From assembly GCA_018402665.1 (NCBI GenBank), contig JAGYIN010000006.1:1-64000 (forward strand): DNA of 64,000 bases. Reading direction: 5' to 3'. The DNA is from Schleiferiaceae bacterium. Its GTDB lineage: Bacteria; Bacteroidota; Bacteroidia; Flavobacteriales; Schleiferiaceae. How positions within the stretch are numbered: the first letter of the stretch is position 1; the number at the start of each line of letters is the position of its first letter. The translations under genes were made by a program, and so were the position numbers. Shown here piece after piece: positions 31,352-39,816 of the stretch. The notes under the pieces are model-generated. The model had not been told where the DNA came from. It was given only the letters and a program-made list of their open reading frames with translations, and searched no databases.

Positions 31352-31550
31352 TCAAGATCATATAGTTGCGGGCTTATTTAAATTGGCCTGGTCCTTTCCT
31401 TTTATTTTCGCAGGTCCAGCTTTATTTATAGGAAAAGGAACGTCAGGGGCATGGTACTGGACGGCATTTTCTATACTCTTGATGCTGAGCGGTATTACTC
31501 TAGTAGTATTGGGATTGCGTCAAATTCTTCGTGGATTCTTTGGCGACTAA
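31338..31550 (+). CDS. DUF6095-like small membrane protein
   Basis: A 70-residue protein with two membrane segments (LAWSFPFIFAGPALFI and FSILLMLSGITLVVLGL) and a charged end (RQILRGFFGD). The start MSKSNQDH at 31338 is chosen over a longer 84-residue frame because the hydrophobic part and the family pattern begin there; it overlaps murQ by 14 bases. Size, two-helix pattern and position after murQ fit the DUF6095 family of Flavobacteria. Function unknown. It ends directly against the convergent subtilase gene. Confidence 0.6.
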   Translation: MSKSNQDHIVAGLFKLAWSFPFIFAGPALFIGKGTSGAWYWTAFSILLMLSGITLVVLGLRQILRGFFGD

Positions 31551-33152
31551 TTACAACAGTTTAATCACACGTTGCATTTGCGTGCGACCTCCCCTTTCAA
31601 TATAGAGGATATAGGTGCCCGGTGCAATGTTGTCGCCAGGCGACCAAAGCGCTTTGTAACGCTTTGATTCTAATGTGGTAATTGCCACTGTACGCTGATT
31701 AAGATCTCTCAATTCTAAATGAATGTCCAGCGCTTCACCATCTGGTAGAAACAAAGAAATGTAATCTGGAAAAGGATTGGGATAGACGACTATTTCTGGG
31801 AGCTTTCCATCTACAATGGTTGAAAGATAGCGGTGGGCAAAACCTAGATTCGGGATTCCATAACCTATACGAGGATTATGCTGGTAATAGTGTGAAGCAC
31901 TGACCTCTAGCGCCTCTATAACTTCTTGTGCCGTTGCATCAGGCACTGTACTCCATAAACATGCGGCAGCGCCAGCCATTATGGGGGAACTGAAGCTCGT
32001 GCCGTTTGCATAGGCCAGTGTACCGTCGGAACGATAAACCACAGCACCTTCACCCCTCGCGCAAACATTGGGTTTTACTCGTCCATCTACGGTATACCCA
32101 CGTGAACTAAAACTACTTGCTACACCGTACTGCGTAACACTTCCGACAGTGAGTATACTATCTGCATCCGCTGGAAAGGTGAGCTTGTCCCAACTGCTAC
32201 CACCGGCATTTCCTGCGCTGGTAACCACAAGCATTCCGGTGCGAGCCGCAGCCAATGCACCAAGCGAAATGATACTGGTTCTTCCATCGAGATCACTAAC
32301 GCTGTAGTCGTCATCGGGATCGTCAAATGTGCTGTAGCCTAGAGACGAATTAATGATATCAGCTCCTATAGAATCGGCAAATTCTGCACCAGCAATCCAG
32401 TTCATCATTTCCTCCGGTGTTTCGCTCAGCTCTTTCTCTGTTTTAATGAGTGCATAGCTTGCTTGCGGTGCAGTCCCTATAAACACTTCCGGCTGATACG
32501 CAGCCATTGTACTAAGAACACTAAAACCATGAGAGGAACCCTGATAAACATTCGACCCACCTTCGACAAAATTGCGAGTAATGATCGTATCTAGACCATC
32601 ATTTATCCCGACTGTTTTTCCTCCTACAAAACCTGCATCTAATACGGCAATCAGCATGCCTTCTCCTAAAGCGACAATTTCATCATATCCGTTATCAGTA
32701 TGTACGTGAAGACTGTGTAATGAAATCTGTCTTGTTTGGCTATCTGCGTGCCCATAGGAAAAAGCGACACTTTCTTGCTTGTGCATACCTCCCGTTAGTT
32801 CGACTACACGAGCTACACATTCCAGGGTTCTTAGTTGAAGCACTTGAGTAGGTGTAGCCTCCACATAAACCACATTTAACCACTTGCTTGAAACTCCGGT
32901 GTAAGTTGCAATAGACTTAACCGCTGAGATGTTTCTTCGAGACACGCGTATGTCGGACTTCGAGAATGCAATGTTTTGACGTACTCGTCTTTCTAGAGCT
33001 CTGGGTGATAAATACAAACCGAAGTCTAGCGTATCTAGCGTTGCGTTTTTTTCTGAAAAATACACCGCATAAGGAGAAGGCAACTCCTGTGCTAGCATTC
33101 CTTTTGCATTGAAAAGAAATAGAACGATTGCTATGTGGACTATTGATTTCAT
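31551..33152 (-). CDS. Secreted subtilisin-like serine protease (S8) with T9SS sorting domain
   Basis: After a signal peptide (about 1-21), a pro-region of roughly 130 residues leads to the S8 catalytic domain: Asp172 in AVLDAGF, His208 in [10 protein letters not shown], the oxyanion Asn in SAGNAGG and Ser386 in [12 protein letters not shown], a complete triad. The C-terminal 80 residues form a type A T9SS sorting domain: [10 protein letters not shown], then [22 protein letters not shown]. The enzyme is therefore probably sent across the outer membrane by T9SS and cleaved or anchored. 533 residues. Its start overlaps mnmA's end by 4 bases. The substrate is unknown; nutrient peptides are the simplest guess. 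Confidence 0.9.
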   Translation of the reverse strand: MKSIVHIAIVLFLFNAKGMLAQELPSPYAVYFSEKNATLDTLDFGLYLSPRALERRVRQNIAFSKSDIRVSRRNISAVKSIATYTGVSSKWLNVVYVEATPTQVLQLRTLECVARVVELTGGMHKQESVAFSYGHADSQTRQISLHSLHVHTDNGYDEIVALGEGMLIAVLDAGFVGGKTVGINDGLDTIITRNFVEGGSNVYQGSSHGFSVLSTMAAYQPEVFIGTAPQASYALIKTEKELSETPEEMMNWIAGAEFADSIGADIINSSLGYSTFDDPDDDYSVSDLDGRTSIISLGALAAARTGMLVVTSAGNAGGSSWDKLTFPADADSILTVGSVTQYGVASSFSSRGYTVDGRVKPNVCARGEGAVVYRSDGTLAYANGTSFSSPIMAGAAACLWSTVPDATAQEVIEALEVSASHYYQHNPRIGYGIPNLGFAHRYLSTIVDGKLPEIVVYPNPFPDYISLFLPDGEALDIHLELRDLNQRTVAITTLESKRYKALWSPGDNIAPGTYILYIERGGRTQMQRVIKLL

Positions 33153-34351
33153 TCAGAAATGGTTCCAGAACCGATCAATTCTTCTCCGCTATACCAAGCT
33201 GCAAATTGGCCAGGAGTGATCGCCTTTTCAGGGGATTCAAATAAAATATACGCACCTTCTTCTGTGCGGTATACTCTGGCTTTCACAAGAGGCTGTCGGT
33301 ACCGAATGCGCACATCATAGGCACAAGATTCTCCGATGGATAAACTCAAATCCTCCCGAACCCAGTGCAGTTCTGATGCTTTTATAAATAATGCTTCACG
33401 ATAAAGCCCTGGATGATCTTCTCCTTGACCCACGAAGATGGCGTTGTAGGTGGTATTCACTTCCAAAACAAATAACGGCAACGGACTTCCACCTATACTC
33501 AATCCTTTTCGCTGACCCGTCGTGTAATAATGCGCACCATTGTGCTTGCCACGTTTAAATCCATCCTTTGGGTGAAAGTTGAACGGCGCTGCTTTTTCAG
33601 CCAATGTAGTTCTCGGTAGCGACAATACGTCCGCATCTCGTGGAATTTCCCAAACGGTTCCCGATTTAGGCTCTAGTTTTTGTTGGAGAAAGTCAGGCAA
33701 TCGGACTTTTCCTATGAAGCACAACCCTTGTGAATCCTTTTTTTCCGCAGTCACTAATCCGGCAGCTTTCGCTATTTCCCGTACCTCTGATTTTTGAAGA
33801 TGGCCTATGGGAAAGAGTGCTTTGGCCAATTGGTCCTGAGATAATTGGCACAGAAAGTAGCTCTGATCTTTGTTGGAATCTAAGCCACTTAAGAGATGGT
33901 GGACTTCAGTCCCTGCTATCGTTGAGGTAGATTTTCTCACGTAATGTCCAGTAGCGACATAATCCGCACCAATAGACACGGCAGTTTTTAGAAAGAGATC
34001 GAACTTAATCTCGCGGTTGCAGAGCACATCTGGATTGGGAGTGCGCCCGCGCTCATATTCACTGAACATGTAATCTACAATACGTTCTTGATAGGCGGCA
34101 CTCATGTCAATTACCTGAAACGGGATACCCAGTTTATCAGCAACCAGCATAGCATCATTACTATCCTCCACCCATGGGCATTCATCATGAATAGTGACCG
34201 ATTCATCCACCCAATTGCGCATGAATAATCCTATAACGTTATATCCATCTTCTTTGAGTAGATGCGCTGTTACAGAACTGTCAACACCACCACTAAGACC
34301 TACTACAACCGTAGTTTTACTCTTTTCCTTCTGTGTCATACGTGGTTTCAC
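33149..34351 (-). CDS. mnmA: tRNA-specific 2-thiouridylase
   Basis: MnmA places sulfur on U34 of tRNA Lys, Glu and Gln. The 400-residue protein starts with the PP-loop ATP site [17 protein letters not shown]. The first catalytic Cys is in [13 protein letters not shown] and the second in [12 protein letters not shown], with YVATGHYVR and [10 protein letters not shown] between. The C-terminal beta-barrel is present ([16 protein letters not shown]). A start four codons later (MTQKEKSK) is also plausible and would shorten the 35-base overlap with the upstream MORN gene. Confidence 0.95.
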   Translation of the reverse strand: MKPRMTQKEKSKTTVVVGLSGGVDSSVTAHLLKEDGYNVIGLFMRNWVDESVTIHDECPWVEDSNDAMLVADKLGIPFQVIDMSAAYQERIVDYMFSEYERGRTPNPDVLCNREIKFDLFLKTAVSIGADYVATGHYVRKSTSTIAGTEVHHLLSGLDSNKDQSYFLCQLSQDQLAKALFPIGHLQKSEVREIAKAAGLVTAEKKDSQGLCFIGKVRLPDFLQQKLEPKSGTVWEIPRDADVLSLPRTTLAEKAAPFNFHPKDGFKRGKHNGAHYYTTGQRKGLSIGGSPLPLFVLEVNTTYNAIFVGQGEDHPGLYREALFIKASELHWVREDLSLSIGESCAYDVRIRYRQPLVKARVYRTEEGAYILFESPEKAITPGQFAAWYSGEELIGSGTISE

Positions 34352-35018
34352 TTTCCAATTGTCCGTATCTGTACTCCTCTTTACGTATTACTTTATTCTC
34401 TTCAAAATAAAACCAAGATCCATGCTTCTTGTCGTTTTTGTAAGACCCTTTTGCCAATAGTTTTCCGGCCTCATCGTAATATGTACATTCACCGTTGAGC
34501 TTATCGTTTTCATACAGACCTTTTGTGCGCAAGGTTCCATCTTCCCACTTTCTAAGCCAAATGCCTTCCTGTGCACCGCTTTCAAATGTCTTCTTTTCTG
34601 CCAATTTACCACTCTCGTAATAGGTCATTTGCACTCCTTGTAAAACACCGGCAGCATAGTTTTCGCTTTGCGTGAGTATGCCCTGCTTGTCGAAATAATT
34701 CCAAGTACTGTCTCGCAATTGATTTTTATACAATCCTTCAGCTTGAATAACACCGTTAGTATGATAGGCTTTTGCAAATCCCACCCCGGTTTCACCTCGG
34801 TAGGTAACTTCTGACATGATGCCTCCTTCTCGCTCGAAGTAGTAGGTAAAAGTTCCTACTGGTAGGTTGTTTTTGAAGTAACCTTCGTAGCGTTTCTTTC
34901 CAGATTCATACGTTTTCACCCATTTCCCCTGCTTTAGGCCTTTCTGGTCAGTATGATTCACTTGCGCCGCAGCAGCAAAACCCGTGAAAAGTGCGAAGAG
35001 TAGTAAAAGTTTTTTCAT
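34317..35018 (-). CDS. Exported MORN-repeat (YwqK-like) protein
   Basis: A signal peptide ([19 protein letters not shown]) precedes about nine MORN-type repeats in 233 residues, such as [58 protein letters not shown] and GSWFYFEE. Such proteins are often annotated as YwqK-family antitoxins, but here export and the absence of a toxin partner argue against a toxin-antitoxin role. It is more likely a periplasmic or surface structural protein; that is inference. It lies between mnmA (35-base overlap) and the Gly-rich envelope genes (17-base gap), on one strand. Confidence 0.75.
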   Translation of the reverse strand: MKKLLLLFALFTGFAAAAQVNHTDQKGLKQGKWVKTYESGKKRYEGYFKNNLPVGTFTYYFEREGGIMSEVTYRGETGVGFAKAYHTNGVIQAEGLYKNQLRDSTWNYFDKQGILTQSENYAAGVLQGVQMTYYESGKLAEKKTFESGAQEGIWLRKWEDGTLRTKGLYENDKLNGECTYYDEAGKLLAKGSYKNDKKHGSWFYFEENKVIRKEEYRYGQLESETTYDTEGKE

Positions 35019-35035
35019 AGTACAAATTTAGGCAC

Positions 35036-36472
35036 TTACCACAAGTGAACAGGCAAGGATTGAATTAGTTCCACACCAAAACATACGGGACTGTAGGTGC
35101 CTCCTGGGAAGTATTTTTGTCTGAGGTTCATTTTGAGATTTGATAAGGGGCCAATTTTACATTCCACCTGTGCTCCAGGCGCAATCATCAGGCCAGAACC
35201 CACCTCTATTCCACCACCACCCGCGATTCCTGTAGTCAAATCAACTCCGTACTTAAAGGTCGCTCCGTTTTTTAGAAAAGCTGCACTGAATAATCCTTCT
35301 GCATACGCGCCATATCCTCCACTTGCCGCCCAGAACGTATGACCATAGGCATCCAACGAATAGTTCTCATTGCTCCAGGCCTCAATGCCTAGTCCCATCA
35401 TTATACCTGACATAGGATTGTAAGGATTGCCGTTTCGATCTATTCCGGGAGAACGCTGTTGTCCCACTCCAGCCAACACTTTTAAGGCGACTTCACGTGG
35501 GTTATTATTACTATATTCCACTCCTCCATAATGAAAGCCTAAAGAGCTCTTGAAATCTAGATGTCGGCTGTACGAAACAAATGGAATAGAAGCTTCATCA
35601 CTTAATGCCGTCCATTGGCCTACGCTAAATTGATGCCCACCATACTGCGCTCCAGCAGTTACCATAGTGGATATTCCACCACCTGTGTACACGCCGCCAC
35701 CACCGCCGGATCCAAGATGGGCGCGAAAGAAAAGGCGTTGAGAAGGTGTGTTAAATCGTAGCCCCATGGAGTAATTCATGTACCCATCAATGCTACCCAA
35801 TGCACCTGCCCCTAGTTGAAGTTCACCCCCAACGGTATGATTGGTGTTTAAATACTGCCCAACACACACACCTGCATAGGCACTTTGCACCGGTTCAATG
35901 TTGCGGGAAGCATCTTCCGGTCCCAAGAACCAAAGTCCCGTGACTAATTCAAAATAGGTGGGATAATAGCTGTTATGGCCGCTATATTCTATTCGATAAG
36001 GCAATACATGTGTGTAGCCGATGGAAATATGATTCGAGGTAATAGCACCTGAAGGAAAATTTATGTGATTGTAGGCTACATCCACTGTCCCGTATTTGCT
36101 CTTAACACTCATTCCCACATACCCACGGTACATTAATCCATCGCCGTCCGGGGCACCTGCGCCGCCTCCAGAGGCTATCGAGCCGCCCATATTAGCGAAT
36201 ACCCATGGACGTAAATATTGATAAACACCTCCTGTAAATCCGAAGGCATAGAAACCACCATAATTACCCAAGACGGCACTTTGGGTCTCTAAACCCCCAG
36301 AGATGGAGGTTTTTGTTCTCGTATAATCCTTGACCAACTCAAATCGTTGGGTCACCCACATCATGTCATTAGTGGATTCTAACGGCTCAAACAAGAGTGT
36401 CATAGAAGTCCCTTGACCTGCACAGTGCTGATGGGCTATAAAGAAAAGAGTGAGTACTAACCGGCGCATCAA
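35036..36472 (-). CDS. Gly-rich putative outer-membrane beta-barrel protein, downstream member of a tandem pair
   Basis: A 478-residue exported protein (signal peptide about 1-19, MMRRLVLTLFFIAHQHCAG). I do not recognise a named family. The body alternates polar and hydrophobic or aromatic residues as in a beta-barrel and carries three Gly-rich turns: SGGGAGAPDGDG, SGGGGGVYTGGG and IAGGGGIEVGSG. It resembles the neighbouring product at 36469-37827 in the same places (GFYAFGFTGG versus GYYTFGYQAG; GYGAYAEGLF versus GRGAYAEGLF), so the two arose by tandem duplication. A weak acyl-chain-like Cys at 17 (HQHC) is not a clear lipobox. Its start overlaps the other gene's end by 4 bases, so they are translationally coupled. 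Function unknown. Confidence 0.6.
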   Translation of the reverse strand: MMRRLVLTLFFIAHQHCAGQGTSMTLLFEPLESTNDMMWVTQRFELVKDYTRTKTSISGGLETQSAVLGNYGGFYAFGFTGGVYQYLRPWVFANMGGSIASGGGAGAPDGDGLMYRGYVGMSVKSKYGTVDVAYNHINFPSGAITSNHISIGYTHVLPYRIEYSGHNSYYPTYFELVTGLWFLGPEDASRNIEPVQSAYAGVCVGQYLNTNHTVGGELQLGAGALGSIDGYMNYSMGLRFNTPSQRLFFRAHLGSGGGGGVYTGGGISTMVTAGAQYGGHQFSVGQWTALSDEASIPFVSYSRHLDFKSSLGFHYGGVEYSNNNPREVALKVLAGVGQQRSPGIDRNGNPYNPMSGIMMGLGIEAWSNENYSLDAYGHTFWAASGGYGAYAEGLFSAAFLKNGATFKYGVDLTTGIAGGGGIEVGSGLMIAPGAQVECKIGPLSNLKMNLRQKYFPGGTYSPVCFGVELIQSLPVHLW

Positions 36473-37827
36473 AATTGGGTGTTAAAAGGAATATTAAAGG
36501 TCATGCCCAATTGCCAACCGTAAGTAGGAAATGCCTGGGAAGAATACACGTTGTAAATACCGCGGCCTGTTACATCCCAATAATCGTTTACAGGTATTTC
36601 AAATCCCGCATTAATAAAAGCGAGCGCAGCTGCCCCCCATAGGTTAATCCCGCCACCTGCTCCGGCGCCCACCTGCGTTTCGATGAACCAACTATTTGGT
36701 TGAAGGCGCAAGCCAAACAAACCTTCCGCATAAGCACCTCTACCGTCTGTAAAGGCCCAGTAGCTTTCGCCTCGTAATTGGAGTATACCGAATTTATATA
36801 ATCTAAATGCCACCCCTAAATTCGAAAATCCGGAGGCACCGATGTAGGTGCGAATACCGTTTTCAATGCTCAGGTTCATCGGTAAAAATCCATTCTCGTG
36901 TTGTGTAGAAGTATACTTGAAGTCTATTCCGGTATGCAAACCGGTAAAGCCAAAATAAAATGGACCATCAACCCATTTTAAAACACCAGAACTGAGCCCT
37001 ATGAACTTTCCTTTATGATGCCATTGTAACTCCCCTTGTACCCCGGTTAATACGCCTCCACCTGCAGGAGCACGACCACCACCGCCTGTTCCTAAGTTGA
37101 TTTCTGCCAATGCTCTGAATTTCCCGATGTCTTGATATAAGCCATAACCGCCATACACATCCATATAGCCGCCTAAATCAGTAACGGCAGCAGTAAGGTA
37201 GACACTTTTATACGTAAGGTTATCGAATAGCCTGCCGCCGACACCAACGAATCCTGTATTCCTGTTGTGTTCATTCCAAACAGAATACATGGCATTGGTG
37301 AAAATTTGTGCCTCAGCCACGGTGTACGGCTTGCGACTAAAGTCTTGCCTAAAACTTAAGCTCACCATAGGGCTCCAACCCTGAATGATGCCTGTACTTA
37401 CGTAGCTGTATTGACCGCCGAATCCTAAATTGAATTGGTCCATAGCATAATCTAACAGCAGTGCGGTGGTTAAAAATCCACCGGATCCATCGTTACTTTC
37501 AGCGCCACCACCTGTGGTGAACATCAGTTTAGGATGTATACTCAGCGATTCCGACACTAAAAATTTAGTACCGGCTTGGTACCCAAAGGTGTAATACCCT
37601 GCTCTACTGCCCACGGCAGCATTGTTCAAACGAATACCTAAATAAGAAGATCCACCGCCTATATGATAATTTGCAGCGGTACCTATAAAACCTATTGGGC
37701 CTTTAGGCGCCTCTATAACTTGTAGATAATCAAAATCAATACTAGTGGATTGAGAGAATCCAGTCAAAAATTCGCAGGCAAAAAACAGAATGAATAGCTT
37801 TGCTCGTATGAAGTTTCGAAGAATCAT
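36469..37827 (-). CDS. Gly-rich putative outer-membrane beta-barrel protein, upstream member of a tandem pair
   Basis: A 452-residue exported protein with the signal peptide FIRAKLFILFFACEFLTGFSQ. The start at 37827 (MILRNF) is chosen because the signal peptide begins there; the open frame reaches 37935 but lacks homology. Three Gly-rich turns are seen (TTGGGAESNDGSGG, TGGGGRAPAGGG, AGAGGGINLWG), and the last strand ends in an aromatic residue (NIPFNTQF), as in many outer-membrane barrels. It is a paralogue of the next gene (see 35036-36472). The 5' end overlaps, on the opposite strand, the start of the Cys/His-rich protein. First gene of the probable run 37827 to 31551. No known function. 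Confidence 0.6.
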   Translation of the reverse strand: MILRNFIRAKLFILFFACEFLTGFSQSTSIDFDYLQVIEAPKGPIGFIGTAANYHIGGGSSYLGIRLNNAAVGSRAGYYTFGYQAGTKFLVSESLSIHPKLMFTTGGGAESNDGSGGFLTTALLLDYAMDQFNLGFGGQYSYVSTGIIQGWSPMVSLSFRQDFSRKPYTVAEAQIFTNAMYSVWNEHNRNTGFVGVGGRLFDNLTYKSVYLTAAVTDLGGYMDVYGGYGLYQDIGKFRALAEINLGTGGGGRAPAGGGVLTGVQGELQWHHKGKFIGLSSGVLKWVDGPFYFGFTGLHTGIDFKYTSTQHENGFLPMNLSIENGIRTYIGASGFSNLGVAFRLYKFGILQLRGESYWAFTDGRGAYAEGLFGLRLQPNSWFIETQVGAGAGGGINLWGAAALAFINAGFEIPVNDYWDVTGRGIYNVYSSQAFPTYGWQLGMTFNIPFNTQF

Positions 37828-38233
37828 AGGGGTATTGGTCTTGCTTAGTGTATTGAGCATTAAAGTTAATGCGCAAGAGGCTAGCGATTCCGCTGTTGTG
37901 GAAGAAATCGTCGTTTTCTCTACTCGGGGGATCAATCCATCCGGCGCGCGCTACCACGTTGACGGCTGTAGGTACTTAAAAAATGGGCAAATCAAGGTCG
38001 ATGAGCGTCAGGCATTGGACCGGGGTCTTCTGCCCTGTTCCGTTTGTTTACCGGACCGCGCAAGTGCTCTGCCGTTCCTACGCACTAAAAGTGTTGAATC
38101 TAGACCAAAGGCCTTTCGGAAATGTGTTTTCAAAACAAAGACCGGAGCGAAGTGCGAACGAGAAGCGTTGGCGGACCATCGCTATTGTGAATTGCACAAG
38201 AGCCGAGCGAACAAACCAAAAGGTAGGAGATAA
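37808..38233 (+). CDS. Exported protein with two Cys/His-rich (putative zinc) modules
   Basis: A 141-residue protein. The start at 37808 (MKFRRIIGVLVLLSVLSIKVNAQ) gives a clear signal peptide. The first module, YHVDGCRYL followed by LPCSVCLP, has the His/Cys spacing of the YHxxxCxx...CxxC modules also seen in Ada-like or nuclease-associated proteins. The second, CVFKTKTGAKC followed by HRYCELH, resembles the short CxnC...YCxxH motif of DUF5763-type proteins. The basic C-terminal tail (KSRANKPKGRR) is unusual for an exported protein. The 5' end overlaps the divergent barrel gene by 20 bases. Function unknown; zinc binding is inferred. Confidence 0.6.
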   Translation: MKFRRIIGVLVLLSVLSIKVNAQEASDSAVVEEIVVFSTRGINPSGARYHVDGCRYLKNGQIKVDERQALDRGLLPCSVCLPDRASALPFLRTKSVESRPKAFRKCVFKTKTGAKCEREALADHRYCELHKSRANKPKGRR

Positions 38234-38256
38234 TTACTGTGTGAGATACAAATAAA

Positions 38257-38290
38257 AAGCCCTTAGAGCGATGCTCAAAGGGCTTTTTTC
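38257..38290. terminator. Bidirectional intrinsic terminator
   Basis: AGCCCTTAGAGC (from 38259) pairs with GCTCAAAGGGCT (to 38284) around a short loop, with one A/A mismatch. A T-run TTTTTT follows on the plus strand and an A-run precedes it, giving T's on the minus strand too. It can end both the Cys/His-rich gene and the oppositely directed tRNA-Asp. Confidence 0.8.
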
Positions 38291-38293
38291 TGT

Positions 38294-38370
38294 TGGCGAT
38301 CCGGACGAGACTCGAACTCGCGACCCCAAGCGTGACAGGCTTGTATTCTAACCAACTGAACTACCGGACC
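38294..38370 (-). tRNA. tRNA-Asp (GTC)
   Basis: On the minus strand the gene begins GGTCCGGTAG and ends with an encoded CCA. The acceptor arm GGTCCGG pairs with CCGGATC (one G-U), the D arm contains AGTTGG, the anticodon loop reads CTGTCAC, so the anticodon is GTC for aspartate, and the T arm carries GTTCGAGTC. 74 bases without CCA. A good promoter lies just upstream and a terminator follows. Confidence 0.97.
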
Positions 38371-38388
38371 GTATTCCTTAGTGGGTTG

Positions 38389-38418
38389 CAAATGTAATAG
38401 CGTTTTTGAAATCTACAA
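38389..38418 (-). promoter_or_regulatory. Bacteroidota-type promoter for tRNA-Asp
   Basis: On the minus strand TTG (38418-38416), exactly 19 bases, then TACATTTG (38396-38389) match the TTTG-N19-TAnnTTTG consensus. The tRNA starts 18 bases after the downstream box. Confidence 0.75.
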
Positions 38419-38490
38419 CACCTTTGAGTAAAAAAAAATCGTCTTTTTGAAACTTTCTGAATCTTTCGAAAAAAGCCCAATGTAGTTTCT

Positions 38491-38498
38491 TAGGTTTG
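38491..38498 (+). promoter_or_regulatory. Candidate -7 element upstream of the NTase-HAD fusion
   Basis: TAGGTTTG matches TAnnTTTG and ends 16 bases before the ATG at 38515. No convincing TTG lies 19 bases upstream. The rest of 38371-38514 holds only A/T runs and the tRNA promoter. Confidence 0.4.
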
Positions 38499-38514
38499 AG
38501 GCAAATATGATAAA

Positions 38515-39816
38515 ATGAAAACAGCCGTAATTCTTGCTGGAGGAAAAGGAACTCGACTTGCAGAGATCAGATCAGATGTGCCTAAGCCTATGATGCCTGT
38601 TTTAGGCAAACCCCTTTTGGCCTACCAGATAGATTTACTAAAAGCACATGGCTTTACGCAGGTATGGCTTATTGTGAACCACCTATACGAGCACATCGAG
38701 GCCTATTTTGCTAACGGCGAGGACTTTGGAATTGAAATTAATTATTATGTCGAGCAACAACCCTTAGGTACCGTTGGCGGCGTGAAAGCTATAGAGCAGC
38801 ACCTACAAGAACCCTTTTTAGTACTCTATGGGGATGTTTTAATGGATATGGATCTCTATCGACTTTTTACCTTCCACAAAAACAAGAACGCCGACGCCAC
38901 CCTAGTCGTACATCCCAACGATCATCCTTACGACAGCGATTTATTAGCAGTGGATGGGGAGGATCGGGTAACCGCTTTCTACGCTAAACCGCATCCAGAA
39001 GGTTTACGTTACAGAAATCTAGTGAATGCAGCCGCCTACGTTTTTAATCCTGTCGTGCTTGAACATTTGGAACCCGGGGTAAAAGCGGACTTTGGAAAAG
39101 ACATCTTCCCTACCCTTCATTCAAAATTGCCGGTGTATGCTTACAATACTCCTGAATATCTAAAGGATATGGGTACACCTGACCGATTAGAAAAGGTTGA
39201 AGAGGCCTTGAAAAACGGAAAGGTCGCCGCACGAAACCTAAATAATAAGCAACGGTGTGTTTTCCTTGACCGTGATGGTGTGATTAATATCGACACGGAT
39301 TTAATCGACCGTCCGGAAGATCTAGAATTGTACCCGTATGCAGCTTCCAGCATACGAAGACTAAATAAGATGGGCTTCTTAGTGATTGTGGTGACCAATC
39401 AAAGTGTCATTGCAAGAGGGCTTTGTACCATCGCTACACTTGACGAAATCCATAAAAAAATGGAAACGGAATTAGGACAACAGGGCGCATTTGTAGAGGC
39501 TATTTATTTCTGCCCGCACCACCCGCACAGTGGTTATGAAGGCGAAGTTAAAGCGTTTAAAGTCGAATGCAATTGTCGTAAACCCAAGCCTGGAATGCTC
39601 CTTGAGGCCGCTGACCGATTCAATATAGACTTAAAGCAAAGTTACCTCATAGGTGATAGTCCTCGTGACATTGAAGCAGGGGCTCGTGCAGGCGTAGAAA
39701 CCATCCGCGTAAAAACGGGTCACGGGTTAAAACCTCATACGGAGCAACCCATGCATTACGTTGCCGACTTAGTGGCGGCCGTCGATCTTATTGAGCATCA
39801 GTTTTTGAAGCGGTAG
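38515..39816 (+). CDS. Sugar-1-phosphate nucleotidyltransferase fused to a HAD phosphatase (GmhB-like)
   Basis: Residues 1-230 form a nucleotidyltransferase: AVILAGGKGTRLAEIRSDVPKPMMPV is the NTP loop and LYGDVLMDMD the metal site. Residues 240-430 form a HAD-IIIA phosphatase: VFLDRDGVINIDTD (nucleophile Asp), VVTNQSVIARG, CPHHPHSG with the zinc-binding Cys/His loop, CNCRKPKPGMLLEA and IGDSPRDIEAGARAG. The second half matches heptose-1,7-bisphosphate phosphatase GmhB; the first resembles HddC/RfbA-type enzymes. Together they could make a nucleotide-activated heptose; the specificity is inferred. No other heptose genes are nearby. The end overlaps tamB by 29 bases, convergently. 433 residues. 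Confidence 0.85.
   Translation: MKTAVILAGGKGTRLAEIRSDVPKPMMPVLGKPLLAYQIDLLKAHGFTQVWLIVNHLYEHIEAYFANGEDFGIEINYYVEQQPLGTVGGVKAIEQHLQEPFLVLYGDVLMDMDLYRLFTFHKNKNADATLVVHPNDHPYDSDLLAVDGEDRVTAFYAKPHPEGLRYRNLVNAAAYVFNPVVLEHLEPGVKADFGKDIFPTLHSKLPVYAYNTPEYLKDMGTPDRLEKVEEALKNGKVAARNLNNKQRCVFLDRDGVINIDTDLIDRPEDLELYPYAASSIRRLNKMGFLVIVVTNQSVIARGLCTIATLDEIHKKMETELGQQGAFVEAIYFCPHHPHSGYEGEVKAFKVECNCRKPKPGMLLEAADRFNIDLKQSYLIGDSPRDIEAGARAGVETIRVKTGHGLKPHTEQPMHYVADLVAAVDLIEHQFLKR

Noticed and set aside
34317-35018. Toxin-antitoxin system (YwqK antitoxin label)
   Set aside because: The protein has a signal peptide and no toxin gene next to it; only the MORN repeats are supported.
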